Assembly: GCA_000181795.3 (NCBI GenBank) | Contig: CM012955.1 | Span: forward strand, 3,217,189 to 3,271,605 | DNA: 54,417 bases | Source of the DNA: Trichinella spiralis | Lineage: Eukaryota > Nematoda > Enoplea > Trichinellida > Trichinellidae | Reading direction: 5' to 3' | In this document: in pieces, positions 36,084 to 48,682 of the stretch | Position numbering within the stretch: the stretch's first letter is position 1 | How the letters are laid out: each line of letters starts with the position of its first letter | Translations under genes and position numbers: made by a program | The notes under the pieces: model-generated | What the model saw: only the letters and a program-made list of their open reading frames with translations | What the model was told of the DNA's origin: nothing | The model's database searches: none

Positions 36084-38510
36084 CAGTAGTAGTAGTAGTA
36101 GTACTAGTGCTAGTATTAGATTATGATCTTTGTTGTAAAGTGCATGTAAATGAATGTGAAATTTTTTTCCAAATTCAAGAATAAATTTTTCCAAAGTATT
36201 ATTCAGTTTTTGTATTTAGTAATTTTAAAGAATGTCTGATTTTATGTCAAATATTAGTCACATTGACGAATATACCTTAGACAGCAGAATTGATAATTCA
36301 TTCTGTACAAACATATATATGTATGTTTGTTTGTATAATAATTTGAGTGGTCAGTGAACATTTCTTTGAACAGTTCTCTTCAAAGCTTAATACTGTTTAA
36401 ATGATGTTATACTTGGAAATGCTTTTGTCAATCAACTTTTTAACCTTGAAGAATGGTTAATTTAATTTTACCGTTGCGAATTACGGCCGCTCTTGTGATA
36501 AAAGCACGTTTAACAGCAAACAGGACAATTAATTATAAGACTAAATAAATCGAATCTGTGTAAATTTTTATCCGGCAACCTTTTGAAATTGTTGTTGACA
36601 CAAAGCCACATCACATGAAGCTTGTCATCTCGAAAATAACTCGCTTAAAAGCTTTATTTTCAAATCACGTCAAATTAGAACCGTAGCAAATTTACAAAAT
36701 TTATCTTCCTTGTCGACTGACGTGAAATGTGTATTTTGAATTTTTCTCTTTTTGAAATTTCCCATATCAGACTAAATTGGACAATATAATTGCTTTTTGA
36801 AAGGACAATTTTAAGCTTGTGGAAGAAATTGAATGAAATATTTCTTTATTATGATAGAATTAAGATGAATAAGGCAAACAACTTTTTTAAGGAAGCCACA
36901 ACTTGCCATCGGATAAATAAATGTATTATTATTGTTAATTTATTGAACAATTTCTCCATTCGGCGTACCAAATGTGTAGTATACTAATGAAAACAACTGC
37001 TGTCTGTCTGTTGTATTAATATTGATCATGATTAATGATGAATACCTAATCTCTCCTTCACTAACAATGACAATTTTAATCATCTCTTGAACTTTGCCAA
37101 TGCTTTGATCTTCACCCCACTAAAGAGCATGATTGGATTTGGCAATTATTTAATAAGAAGTGCTAAATTCGAAAATGTGAATAGAAAAATATTGTTATCT
37201 TTTTGTCAGCTTTTTAAAAGTTTTATTCTTTTTCTCCTCTTCAAAAGATTGCCAAATTGCCAATCTGTCCAATGAAGGATCAATGTTCAGCGAATTCAAC
37301 TTATGATAAGGCGAACATGTATTTAAAAAAAGTATAACCGCATCCGAATTTTATATGTTCAATTCGCATACGAAACCTTCCTTTTCTTTTCATATTTGTG
37401 ATGTGATTTTTGTTTTTACAAAATTATAAGATGCTTCAAATTGTGAGGTAAAATTTACTTTTCATTTCAGCAGTTTATTTCAAAATAAAAAAATTATAAA
37501 TAATATATATACGTAGTCTGTTCTTTGTCGTTTTTTGGTAAAATATCTTTTCAAAGGAAACACAAATAGACAGGACATAAAATCAATCAACAAGAACCTA
37601 GAATTTAGCTTCAAAATACTGAATTAACATTTTACGAAAGTATTTGAATAAATATAACGCGAGAAACTGAAAAACAAATATTAAAATTAAACAAAATGCA
37701 AGCAGATGAAGGTAATCAATCTTAGCACCACATGACACGAGCAATACAAGCTCAATCTTTTTTGTGAAAACGCTTTCAATAATGTGTTGGTTAATGTTTT
37801 AAAAAATAACTTACCCAACAGAGCAACACAAAGGCAAAGCAACATTGTGCTTAGAAATGTTTTCTTTATTCAGCACATGGAGAATGGGAATGGAAAAATA
37901 AATCATGCAATCAACGTTGCAGTCGATAAATGTTGAAACACTCCTTATGAGCTTATACTTTTTGATGAATGAAATTGAAACCATTGAATACGAAAGCAGC
38001 ACATATGCATATCTGTCGTGTGCTATATTGATTAGTTTTGCATTTTGAAAAAATGATTTTTAGTTCATTTTCTAATCTCAATAATTTTGAAAAAAATGTC
38101 GCATGTGCATGCATAATTTTTTTTTGTTTGTTCATTTCACAATGACGGAAACCAAAATATTACAATTAATTCTTGAATAGCATTATTATTGAAGTTTCTC
38201 AGTTTTAATTGGAAAATGCGTAAAAATTCCACTGAGGAAATTATGAAAAGCAAAAACTTTTTTTATGTTGGCATAAATTTATCAAAAATTTAAAAATAAT
38301 ACTGTAATTGGTTTGTTCTAATGTAATTCTATTTAATTTTTTATATTTTAGCTGTTTATTTTAGTTTTTTATAAAAAAATCAACAACAATAATGTACGAT
38401 AGTACTTGATAATCAGTAGTAATTTACTGTAAATTAGCATTGACGGTAATATTGTTGTTTAGGAGTGATTTACCCATCGCCTTTTGTCAACCGCAGTTCA
38501 TTTGTTCAAA
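34440..38510. other. Gene desert upstream of ARFGAP
   Basis: No supportable gene; AT-rich with T-runs. The last bases before the ARFGAP start contain a TCAACCGCAG acceptor 16 nt upstream of the ATG, a candidate spliced-leader site. Confidence 0.4.
35966..36105. repeat. Compound trinucleotide repeat (TTA)n(TAG)n with assembly gap
   Basis: (ATT)n passes into (AGT)n, is interrupted by ten N at 36019-36028, and resumes as (TAT)n then (TAG)n. The true array length is unknown because the gap lies inside it. Confidence 0.95.
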
Positions 38511-41500
38511 ATGACTGACGAAATAGCATCCAAACAAGATATTGACGCCATTTTTAAAAAGCTTCTTTCTTATCCTGCTAATAAAGTATGTTTGTTTATT
38601 TTTTGATCAAATTTTGTTGTAATTAATTTTGATATATTTTATTTATTAAAATGTTTATTCCATGTTATTATTATAATTATTATGTTAATATTGTTTCGTT
38701 AAAAATTTAAGTTTTCTTGACTTTATAGTAATTATGATTTTAATATTTTAATAATTATTTTCAAAATATTGCTTGATCATTTTTTACTTGAAAAGTAGTG
38801 ATTTGTAAAGTTTTTTTTCTTTTTTATATTTCATAATTAGTATATTTAAATTATGGATGACTACTACCATCATCCAAATGTAAACAGCGTATACATGTAT
38901 TGTTCATATATTTGTTGTGCTTAGTATTTTCCACAAGCATTTTTTGATGAATAATTTTTAGTTTTGGTATTACGTCAAATCGGAAGTAATGATCAGATTG
39001 AGTCGTGTGATTGCATTAATCTTTCTGAATTTACGTTCTGCATCTTAAGTTGATTTTTTCCAAATGAATAACATATTTTTTACTTTTATCCTTTGAATTT
39101 TTTAATAATCTGTATTTTGGTGTAAAGTGTGACTTGCATTTTGCATCGACAAAATTAGATGGTAACTTGATACGTTCACCGAGATGAATTCAGTTTTATA
39201 TTTCTAAGTTTAGTTATTTATGTAATTAGGTGAAATTGAACAGTTCATGAACTGGCCACATTTTCTGCCGGTACTTTCTGCTGTGTTTTTCACGGCAATA
39301 TAAACGACGTGGCATAGTTTTCATAGTTTGTATAAGTTTATTTCTTTGATTTTGATTTATGTCATTCGTGATGTTAAAATTTGAAAAAAAAAGAAAATTG
39401 ATTTTATCATATAATTGTATTTTCGAAATATGTGTTGTTTGTTAATTTGACGTTCGAGTAGAGAGTTGTAGTGTGTTTATAATTATTGTAATAGCTGTTG
39501 ATGCAGCGTTGATTGTTTATTGAAATAGACATGTTTGCAGAATGTGAATTTCAATTTTGCCGACGTTCAATTTTACTTCTTCTTCCTTATTTTCATCATT
39601 TTTAGTGCTGTTTTGATTGTCAAGCGAAAAATCCAACCTGGGCAAGCGTAACATATGGCATTTTTATTTGTATCGACTGTTCGGCTATTCATCGAGGTCT
39701 TGGTGTGCACTTGTCTTTTGTACGCTCTACGCAGCTCGACACGAACTGGACATGGGTGCAGTTGCGAAGAATGCAAGTTGGAGGAAACGCGAATGCGGTG
39801 ATGAATAATCAAATATATATATATATATATGTACTATTATTAATTATTAATTAATTTCTTTTATTTTTTAGGCGCAGTTTTTTGCCAGTCACGGTTGCGA
39901 TACTAATGATGCTCAACAGAAATACGGTAGTCGAGCGGCACGCATCTATCGCGACAAACTTAACGCCATGGCCATTTCAGCGCATCGTGCAAACGGAAAG
40001 AAAGTAACAATTTATTTATTTTCCACCAAAAAAATGTAAATTTAAACAAAATGGAAACAATTTTAAGTTTAAAGTTGTTCAATGCGATCTGTTGCATGTA
40101 AAATTAGCATTGTTTTTAGTTGCATTTGGATTCAGCGTCCGGAAGCCAAATTTCATCAAAGCCTGCCGATACAGAAGTGGATTTTTTCGCTGATCACATG
40201 AAAGAAGAAGCTACGGCCAAAAAGTCCACACCCTTTGACAGCAGTGCTGCTAGTGTCAAGCCTGCATTATCGGGTAATATACAAAGAGAATATTTGTTTA
40301 CGAAATTATTATTATTTTATTTTTTTGAGAACTTACTAGCACTTCAGTTCAGAAAAGCGGTGCAAATTTAGCTGGTACAAATCAAAAAGGTACAAGCGTC
40401 TTGGGGCAGAGGACTGGACTTGGCGGGAGAAAAGCGGTGAGTGTAAAAGTTGAATTATTATTATTATTATTATTATTGTTCTTGCATACCGTTATGTTCA
40501 GGTCGGAGCTAAGAAGCTGGGCGCAAAGAAAGTGGATGTCGATTTTGACGAAATTGAGCGTCAGGCGAAGGAGATGGAAAAGATGCAACTGGAGAAAAAG
40601 ACCAAACGACAACCTGATATGCCAGCGGAAACGGAAACGGTCAAGTATGTTTGAAGAAAAAAAATTTTTTTAATTACATTTCATGCAGTACAGTTGAATG
40701 AGTTGAATATTTTGAACAGCGTGGACAGATTTACGCTGAAAGATGTTGAAGAGATGGTGCAAAAGAAGCAAGAACAATTGAAAGCTATTGGTCGAAAATC
40801 AGAGGTTCCAATAGAACGTCTTGGGATGGGCTTCAACGTGGGAAAGAAGTATGAATAGTGGAGGAGGAGGGGAAGAAGTATCTATATCTATATATCCAGT
40901 ATTTGTTTCAGTCAAGTTAGTCATTCAGTTTTGCAAGATTTGCAACCAGTCGGAAGCAGTGGTGGTTTTGACGTTCAACAGCACCAGGGTAAGAGAGGCA
41001 AAGCAGCAACGGCAACAACAACAGTGACAAAGAGCGCTCTCGACAGGACGACGGATTTTTCCAATTTTACCGATGATTGGGAATTTTGTCAGTTGAACAA
41101 GTGAGCAGCAACCAAGCAGTGCATTGAGTTGAAAATATCGTTATTTAAATAGTTTGGTGAAAATCTGTTGCAGACAAACTGACATCGGTGAGAATGGTAA
41201 TAACAGTTATTCGTACGATTATTCCAAACGTGCCCAGCCGTCGTCGTCGTCATTCTCTAGCAGGTATAATTATTGCATTTTGTGTATGTATATCATTGCT
41301 TTGAAGTTTTGCCGATTTCAGAAATGCACCCCCTTCACCGTACGACAGCACATCGGTTGGAAGTGCGCAACAGAAATTTGGTTCAGCAAAAGCAATTTCA
41401 TCTGAACAATACTTCAGTCAAGACAAACCAGATGTATGTTAATTGTGAACAGGGCAGTTTATTAGTTTAAAATTATGCCCATTCTATAATTGGTAACAGT

Positions 41501-41866
41501 TGCTTGTTTAGTTCGAAGTGCAGAGCAACCTTGCAAGATTCCAAGGTAGCAGCGCCATATCGAGCAGTGATCTTTTTCAAAATGATCCAAATCGTGCAGC
41601 TGGTGGTAAAATTAGCAGTTACGCGCAGTCCGTGAGCATGCAATTGCCAGATATGGCCGATATCAAAGATTCTGTCAAACAAGGAGTTGCCAAAGTGACC
41701 GGCAAGCTGGCGACGCTTTCGTCCAATTTCAGCAGCTACATCAGCGTAAATATTGTTGAATATTGCTTTTCCTTTTCATTTGTCTGCGTACAAAGTTTGC
41801 AGTGTGAACTTTGATTTTGGCAATACTAATTATTTTTTTTTGTTTTAGGAAAATTACGGACGCTGA
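38511..41866 (+). CDS. arfgap3: ADP-ribosylation factor GTPase-activating protein, ARFGAP2/3 type
   Basis: Stimulates GTP hydrolysis on Arf1 at the Golgi and takes part in COPI coat cycling. Exons: 38511-38585, 39606-39797, 39872-40003, 40120-40273, 40348-40436, 40502-40644, 40720-40848, 40912-41100, 41174-41263, 41322-41433, 41512-41745, 41849-41866; 518 aa, close to human ARFGAP3 (516). Seen: the ArfGAP zinc finger with CFDC and CIDC cysteine pairs, and [13 protein letters not shown] containing the catalytic arginine; a coatomer-binding/hydrophobic centre ([18 protein letters not shown]); the [14 protein letters not shown] motif; and an amphipathic C-terminus ([20 protein letters not shown]) that matches the Golgi-targeting ALPS-like tail. 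The last exon codes only ENYGR. ARFGAP2 and ARFGAP3 cannot be separated here. Confidence 0.95.
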
Positions 41867-42873
41867 TGTGTTTGACGTGTGACGGCGGCTACACGACAAT
41901 TGCTGCTATATTTTTTGTGTCCACTAATTCTGAAATGAACATAATTATTATTTTATTTTATTTTTTTGGTAGGTGCTGGTTCTTATAACTTTTATTATTC
42001 TTTTTTTTATCTCATAATATTGTATTGAATGGTTTTGCATGGGAGGACAGTGTGTATGCCTTTTTTGATTTCAACATTTCCATGCAACAACAACAACAAC
42101 CTTGCTTTTCTCATGGTCTGTCTGTATTCATTGTTCATTTATTATACTGTATTTGGTCGGATTTGGAGGTTGTATTTCTCTTTTTGCAACTTTATTCATT
42201 TCAGTTGCACTTGTTGATGATTCTTGTTGCGCATCAGTAAATTGGAATAACTATTAGTATCTTTTTTGTTTCAAGTGTACTTTTTATCTGAAATGCAAAT
42301 GTGCAAATGTTGTTTCTGCCGTGATAAATCAGCTTTGCTTTTTACATATATGTATGTATGCATACATGTTGCAACTGTGCTCTGATAAGGAAAAAACATT
42401 TGTTTGAAAGTATGTTTTTGCTACATATGGTGGTTGTGCTTTTTTTACGCATTCGCTATCGATTGATCATTTACCAAAATTTACAAACATTTCAGAATTG
42501 CTTTGTGCTGCTTTTCTGTTGTTGCTCATGCACAACTACTGCTACTACGGCTTTGGACCAACAGGACAGAAGAGCTATTTTTTCATTTGAGAAGAGGTTC
42601 GAATTGTTTTTTTATTCTTTTCATTTCATCAATAATAATAATAATAATACATTTTTGCTCAAAGTTATAATACAACTATCATCGGACATTTAAAAATTAG
42701 TAAAATTCTGCAACGTCAATCACAATAGTAGCAGTATAGTAATAATAATTGAAACGTGCAATTTTGCATAGTACATTCGAAAAGCATGTGCTCGAATACA
42801 AACGACATTGCTCATACGAACAGGTGGAGTTGCATGCTAAAAACTGAAATATTAAAGTTGAAATTGTGGAATA

Positions 42874-42921
<48 letters not shown>

Positions 42922-42968
42922 ATTGGTGGAAGCGAATACTGCTGAAACATCGAGTGCAATCAAGCGAT
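41867..42968. other. Convergent 3' region between ARFGAP and the RRM gene
   Basis: No gene seen. Contains a T-rich 3' UTR-like stretch, a CAACAACAAC run near 42085, (AATA)n near 42632 and (GA)n at 42881-42914, just beyond the RRM gene's stop codon. Confidence 0.45.
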
Positions 42969-43743
42969 TCAAGAATTGGCAGCGTCCATGATGAGAAAAT
43001 CTCGCACGGATTTGGTGACAAAATCTTCCAAGTTGTAAATGTAAGAGCACATGATCGTACAGTTGGGGAAGTGGAACTCTTTGCAGATGTAACAAGCGGC
43101 TCTGGCCATTTCGGCTGTCTGGAAAGTGACAATGGCCACGTGTGGATTTTCGTGGCGTATTTCCACGTGCAGCACTTTGCCATAGGAGGAAAAGTGGCTG
43201 AACAAGTGCTCGGTCGTCGTGCGTCCGTTGAATATTTCCACGAAGATCATGTTGTGCACGAAGTCTCGGCACTCTTGTGTGAAACAATAAAGCTTATACA
43301 GCATAGAGTTGTACTTGAACAAACTTAGCGGCTATAAAAAAATCATAATACTTAATTGTGACAACATCTGGGAACAGAGAGGAAGATTTGAAAAAATAAA
43401 CAAAAAGCTTTCTCCCCACGCTTACATCTTGCGTAGACAAGCTGAAAATTTCGAACAGAAAATTACGCAGTACTGCACCATGTTCACTCCTGTAATGCAA
43501 TTCTATCATGGTTGTGTTCAACAATCTGAAAAACAATACCAACATATATATATATAGAATAAGTGAAAAAAGAGCATGTCGAAAATTTACCGTACCTTTC
43601 GTTGGTAAGGCGACTGTTTGTAAAAAGAAAGAAAGTAAGTAAGAAAATTAAAATTTAATATGAATGCCTAATGTTGCTTTATAAAATATTATGAATATAT
43701 TTATATGCACGTGTACACGTACGTACCCGGGACGCGGTTCCAT
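42969..43743 (-). CDS. Small RRM-like protein, 165 aa, function unknown
   Basis: Four exons: 43727-43743, 43596-43613, 43426-43525, 42969-43331; phases chain. The first two exons are only 17 and 18 nt, with clean splice sites (GTACGT and GTACGG donors). The C-terminal half (about residues 73-140) has the beta-alpha-beta-beta-alpha-beta pattern of an RNA-recognition motif: MIFVEIFN as RNP2, HLFSHFSSYG as helix 1, HVAIVTFQ in the RNP1 position but lacking the usual glycine/aromatic pair, then helix 2 rich in Ala/Cys. The N-terminal half is helical and unassigned. I do not recognise the orthologue. The start follows a TTTGATTTTAG acceptor by 10 nt; an earlier upstream start is possible. Confidence 0.65.
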
Positions 43744-45778
43744 CAGCTGCTTTACTAAAATCAAAGACGCGAAATATTCAACCGATATCAGCCTCGACTG
43801 CGTGATGATTTTCTTTTCTGCTAAATTATACGGTTGAATTCAAATTCTAGGTGGCGTTTCGGTCACAGCTGGAGGAGAAATGTGTTGTTATTGGTTGAAT
43901 TTTGTTTACACGCAGTAAGCCGTTGAACCTTCGTCGGGAAAATGTTGCATGAATTGTTTACGATAAAATTATATACGAATTATGCAAGTTAGTTAGTTTT
44001 GTAAACTTGCAACTGTATTCTGTGGTGAAATGAACGAGATTGGGAAGGAAAATTTTTTTTAGAAAAGATAATTTTTATCTTGAACTATTTTATTGTAAAA
44101 TATGAAACAAATTATAAAATCAATTTCGATCAACAGCTGTTCGATGCTTAGATCGTTCAACGAAACTGTCGACTGAAATTTGGTCGTCGCATAATGTTTG
44201 TTAGCACTGGATTAAAATAGCTCAGCCAACTTGTACAACACCCCGAACAACAAAAAACAAGCAACCGACCAATTTCAATCTGTCACTGAAATTCTTTTTA
44301 TTTGAAAATTTGTTTTTTTTTATATTTCTTTTCGGGGAAAAACGATTTTCAATTAATATATTCCCTATTGCTGCTGGTGTTGTCAAATTTGAAAATTCCA
44401 CCCCAAGCCGAATGAACGTCACGCTTGTACGTTGAAAATGAAAAAGGAAAAAATTTTTTTGCACATTTATATATTGGAAAAAAAACTGTTTCTGTTTTTA
44501 AAAAAATATATATATTACGCGTGTTGATCAATCACCACCATATGAGGGATGATGTAGGATATTGCATTGTGAATTGAATTTTTCGGTGAAAGTTTGGTGA
44601 AAATTGTCTGCTAGCATAGAAACAGAAAAAGAGCACTTACCACAATTAATTTCAAACTAGAACTTAATCAAGCTGAAGAATTTTAAAGAATGAAAAAACA
44701 ACTAGCTGTTTAGGTTAAAAAATTCGAAAAAGTGTTGAAGGTACATCAAGATATTGATCCGTAAGTACAATAAAACTGAGATGAAATTTTGCATCAAAAA
44801 ATTTATTGAAAATATTTCAAATTTTCAACTTCAATAGTTGACTTGAAATGGAGTGTTTTTGCACTTTTTGAAAATTGACTTGAGCGTGAATATTGAGAAG
44901 TAAACAATTTTTGAATACAGTACCTCTGTGCTGTTTCGTCGATATCACGTGGTGTGGATCATTTTTCTTTTGTCAGATTTAATTTCAAAAAAAATACTTG
45001 GAAACTTTGGAAATAAATAATAAAAAATGAATTTATTGAAATACAATATTCAGCTTTTACATAATACGAATCGCATTCGATTTATTCAAGTGACTGATTG
45101 ATTAATGAAAGCGATTGCTTCTTGTTTTTCATTTTCTCCATATAATTTATTGCTTTTAAATAAAGCACCTTCAAATTTCTCTTTTATTGTTACCGGTTGC
45201 CAATATTTTGTTCAGCTTCATCGTTCAAATGAATTAAACTTGATTTTTTAATAAGAATACTGTACTGAAAATATGAATACTATTTTATTAATTAACAAGA
45301 TTTATTCCATTTTTACTCAAGTATAATTTGTGAAATTTTCAACTTTTTTTTCATATCAATGAATTACATCAAATGATGCTTGCTGTCACGAAGTATATGA
45401 TACATGTCGATGTATTATTATTGTATGTTCATTCAAAGCGTGGAAATATTAAATTTTAATTGAAAAGTTAACAATGGGAAAAAAATGTTTTTTTATTCAT
45501 GTCGTACAAATCTGAAAAGAAATTATCTGATCACAATACATTACGAAATACAGTAATCAAAATTAAGAAAATGTTCTAAACTTGCATATATATATATATG
45601 CTTGTTGTTGAATGAGTAATAAATATTGAATAAGTTACGCTTCACTATATATACGTGTAATTTAAATTATAAAAAGTTTTTTCTGTAAAATAGTTTTTTC
45701 TGTAAGAATATCGTATTGAAGTGATTGCTTGTACTTGCATTTTAATAATAATAGTTAAAGAAAGTTGCGTGAAGCGGA
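43744..45778. other. Divergent intergenic region between the RRM gene and UBXN1
   Basis: No gene seen. AT-rich, with several T-runs and (TA)n at about 44506-44514 and 45588-45598. The two genes leave it in opposite directions, so it should hold both promoters, but no specific box stands out. Confidence 0.4.
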
Positions 45779-47492
45779 ATGGAAGGCAACGACAATTCTA
45801 CCCTTGCTGAGATGGGTTTCCCACAACATCACATGTAAATTTTTTCCACTGGTTGAATTGATCTAAATTGTCCATTTTAGTGATCTGGCGCGTCAAATCA
45901 CTGGATCTTCTGATATTCAAGTTCTCTGCGACTGGTGCTCACAATATTGTTTTTCATCTTTTTCTTGAGTTCAATTTGTAAATTTTGCTCACATTCCAGG
46001 CTGATGGCGAACAGTTTAACTCTGGACGAAGCTGACAAAGGCGAAACTGCCGTCGAGCAGAAGTTGCTTGAAGAGATGAAAAGTATAGGTAGGCTCGTTG
46101 AAGTGTTTCAAATTTGCAAGCAACTTGGCTGAAGTGATTTGTTGATCACAGAGGATCGTCATCAGGTGGGTGATTTGGAAAAAATGGACTCGAAACAAGC
46201 GAAAACTGAAGCTACTTTGGAGAACCAGCCGGAAAAGAAAGTCACTTACATGAAGTGCAACGAGTAATAGATGCTTGCAATTTTCATTAGCATCGAATGG
46301 GAGTTTACTTTAAAATTATTTAATTTTTCTTTTTTTTTGGTAGTCTAATTTAAAAACGTATAAATTGCGTACAATGTTCAAGTATTTATGGTTGATTTGT
46401 TTGTTTGCTTGTATTTTACAGTTGTGGTAGATTGTTGAGTTCGCAAAAGGCGATGAAGCAGCATTCGTTGGAATTCAAGCATTGCAACTTCAGTGAAGTT
46501 GAAGATGCCGTGGCGGAAGAGGAGAAGAAAAAAGCTACCCAAAAGTAGTTGTGGGTGATTTGTACATTTTTTGTAGCTGATCAGTTGTTTTTCAATGTTG
46601 TCAGTCTTTACATACGAATGCAACAAATGGCCAAGCAGAGGGAGGAAAAAGAGCAACGCAAAGAGATTGAAGCGGAAAAGGAGCGTCGAAAAATGGGACT
46701 CGAAATGGCCGATTATCGACGACGGTGAATTATTTTCAATTGTTTAAAATTAATTTTAATAAATAAAAAAATATTTCTACACTTTTAGATTGGAAATGGA
46801 AGAGATTAAACAAATGGTCAAGCAGAGAAAGCAGCAGAAGCACGACGATTATCTGGCCAAGTATGATGATAGATAGCATTTATTTTCAAGCTAGTCAAAT
46901 TAATTTGTTGAATTTGTGTAGAAAGAAAATTTTGGATGAAATTCGAATGGACCGAGAAGCGCGACAATTGCAAAAGAGTGTATTTTTCTTTATTATCTGT
47001 AGCATCTTTGACATTTCATTTTCGAAAATGAATATATAATTTAGAAAGCGGCTTCTGCTTCTGAGCCGTCGGCGTCATCGTCCGTGGGAAAAGAGGAAAA
47101 AGCTTCGATCGGTGATGATTTGGAGACATGCACATTGCAGGTAATTCCAATTTTTTGTATTTCAAAGAATATTTGCACTTTGTTTTGTATGATAATTTGA
47201 CAATGTTGTCAGTTTCGAATGCCGAATGGAAGCAAGGCTGTCAAAGAGTTCAAAAAGACTCAAACTTGGGCAGATGCCAAGTTGTTTGCGGATAATTTTT
47301 TCGGAAGTGAACGTTTGGAATATTTTACAACATTTCCAACTCGATTTTTCAATGAAGAAGACAAGTCCAAAACGTTGTTGGATATGAGTAATCATAGTTA
47401 TTTTATAATAATATTATCAGAATTATTACTGATTTTATTATTTAGAATTGCATCCAAGTGCAGTTATCCATGTTCGTTCTTTGAGTATGTAA
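45779..47492 (+). CDS. ubxn1: UBXN1-like p97 cofactor: UBA, C2H2 zinc finger, coiled coil, UBX
   Basis: Adaptor that binds ubiquitin and the AAA ATPase p97/CDC-48. Exons: 45779-45834, 45881-45934, 46000-46088, 46152-46263, 46422-46544, 46605-46724, 46789-46860, 46922-46977, 47049-47140, 47213-47387, 47446-47492; 331 aa. Domains: a UBA-like N-terminus (LAEMGFPQHH, the usual MGF loop); a C2H2 finger split over exons 4-5 (MKCNDCGRLL...H, with a second H in FKHCNF); a long charged coiled coil rich in Glu/Lys/Arg; and a C-terminal UBX (FRMPNGSKAV, then FFGSERLEYFTTFPTRFF and LHPSAVIHVRSL). The FPTRFF loop stands in the FPR position that contacts p97. The exon 8/9 junction is the least certain (acceptor at 47048 chosen for phase). 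Mammalian UBXN1 lacks the zinc finger; invertebrate relatives carry it, from memory. Confidence 0.9.
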
Positions 47493-47644
47493 TTTTTATC
47501 GGGAAAAGGGAAAAATCACCACTGTCACTGTATCACACGAGCATTGTTTATTTTTTAAGAAAATTCAAATACAGTACGCCTGATGGAATGAATTTGAAAT
47601 TTAAGAAATTTTTTCCCAATTGATTGTTGCTCTGTGTGTGCTGG

Positions 47645-47650
47645 AATAAA
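47645..47650 (+). terminator. Polyadenylation signal of UBXN1
   Basis: AATAAA about 155 bp after the stop codon, following a GT-rich stretch. Confidence 0.45.
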
Positions 47651-48682
47651 TTGGTGAAGCAAAAATTTTTATCCACTTAAACAACCGAAAGTCAAAATTG
47701 TTTTATACAACGATACATGAAAACAACAATTCTGGTCAAAACAATTTTCTCCTATGCAATGCAAATTTACAATTATTTATCATTTAATATAAATTTGGAA
47801 TATCGGAAAAGTTTTTTTTATAATTTTGAAAATTTAAGATCAAATTTATAAAATGTTGTTATATATAAACAGTTGGCTAAGTTGGCCAGTATAGGATGCC
47901 GATTGAGCGCATTTGCTTTACAACTTTACGTTTTTATCTTCAACGTTTGCTGCTGTAATTGAACTTGTGAACTTCAATTTAAAACAATGTTCAAAAAGTG
48001 TTTGTTTGTTTGTTTGTTTCGAAAATGCTAGTTTGCACCTGTGGGTGTCAGTGCAACACTGCAACCAGTGAACATTTTTAATTAAAGTAACAATTGAAGG
48101 ATTTAAATTTAAAAATCGAAATTGATGCCAATCCGAGTAGTACTGTATCACCGTGGTGACGGCAATCGGCATACTGTTTTCTTGTACTTTTGTACACCAG
48201 TAACTTTTTTAACAAGAAATTACTTATGGGCGAAGAACATGCTTTTCCATTTGCAGAAATCAGATATTTTCAAATTTTATTTCAAAAAATATTTTTTTAT
48301 TAATCAAATTGAATCGAGTAATCGACGATATTGCAATTCACGTTCTGTTACCTATATTCTTTGTGAGCGGTGTATTTTATGCAAAATTTCAACACAATTG
48401 ATAATTATTCGACGTGACGTATAACGGCACGCAACGAGCGGTTCGTACCGTAGTAGATGCTGATTGATAAGATTCGTCAATTTTATTGTTGAATGTCAGT
48501 CTTTGCTTGTCAACAATTTTCCAATGCTAATGCTAACGTAACTTTCAAACTGTGAGCAGATTTTTATTTAAAAAAAATAAGAAGAGAAGAATAGCACTGC
48601 ATTCCGTCTATTGCTGGTGCCATTTTAACTGCAACTTCTAATTCTGTATTCTGCAAAGCATAATTCATTGATCAAGTCGACA
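47651..48682. other. Intergenic region upstream of the Notch gene
   Basis: No gene seen; short frames at 47918-48172 and 48122-48424 have no supporting signal. Contains (TTTG)n near 48000-48019. Confidence 0.4.

Noticed and set aside
42756-43328. 190-codon plus-strand frame containing a (GA)n-coded Arg/Glu run
   Set aside because: Antisense to the RRM gene and partly microsatellite.
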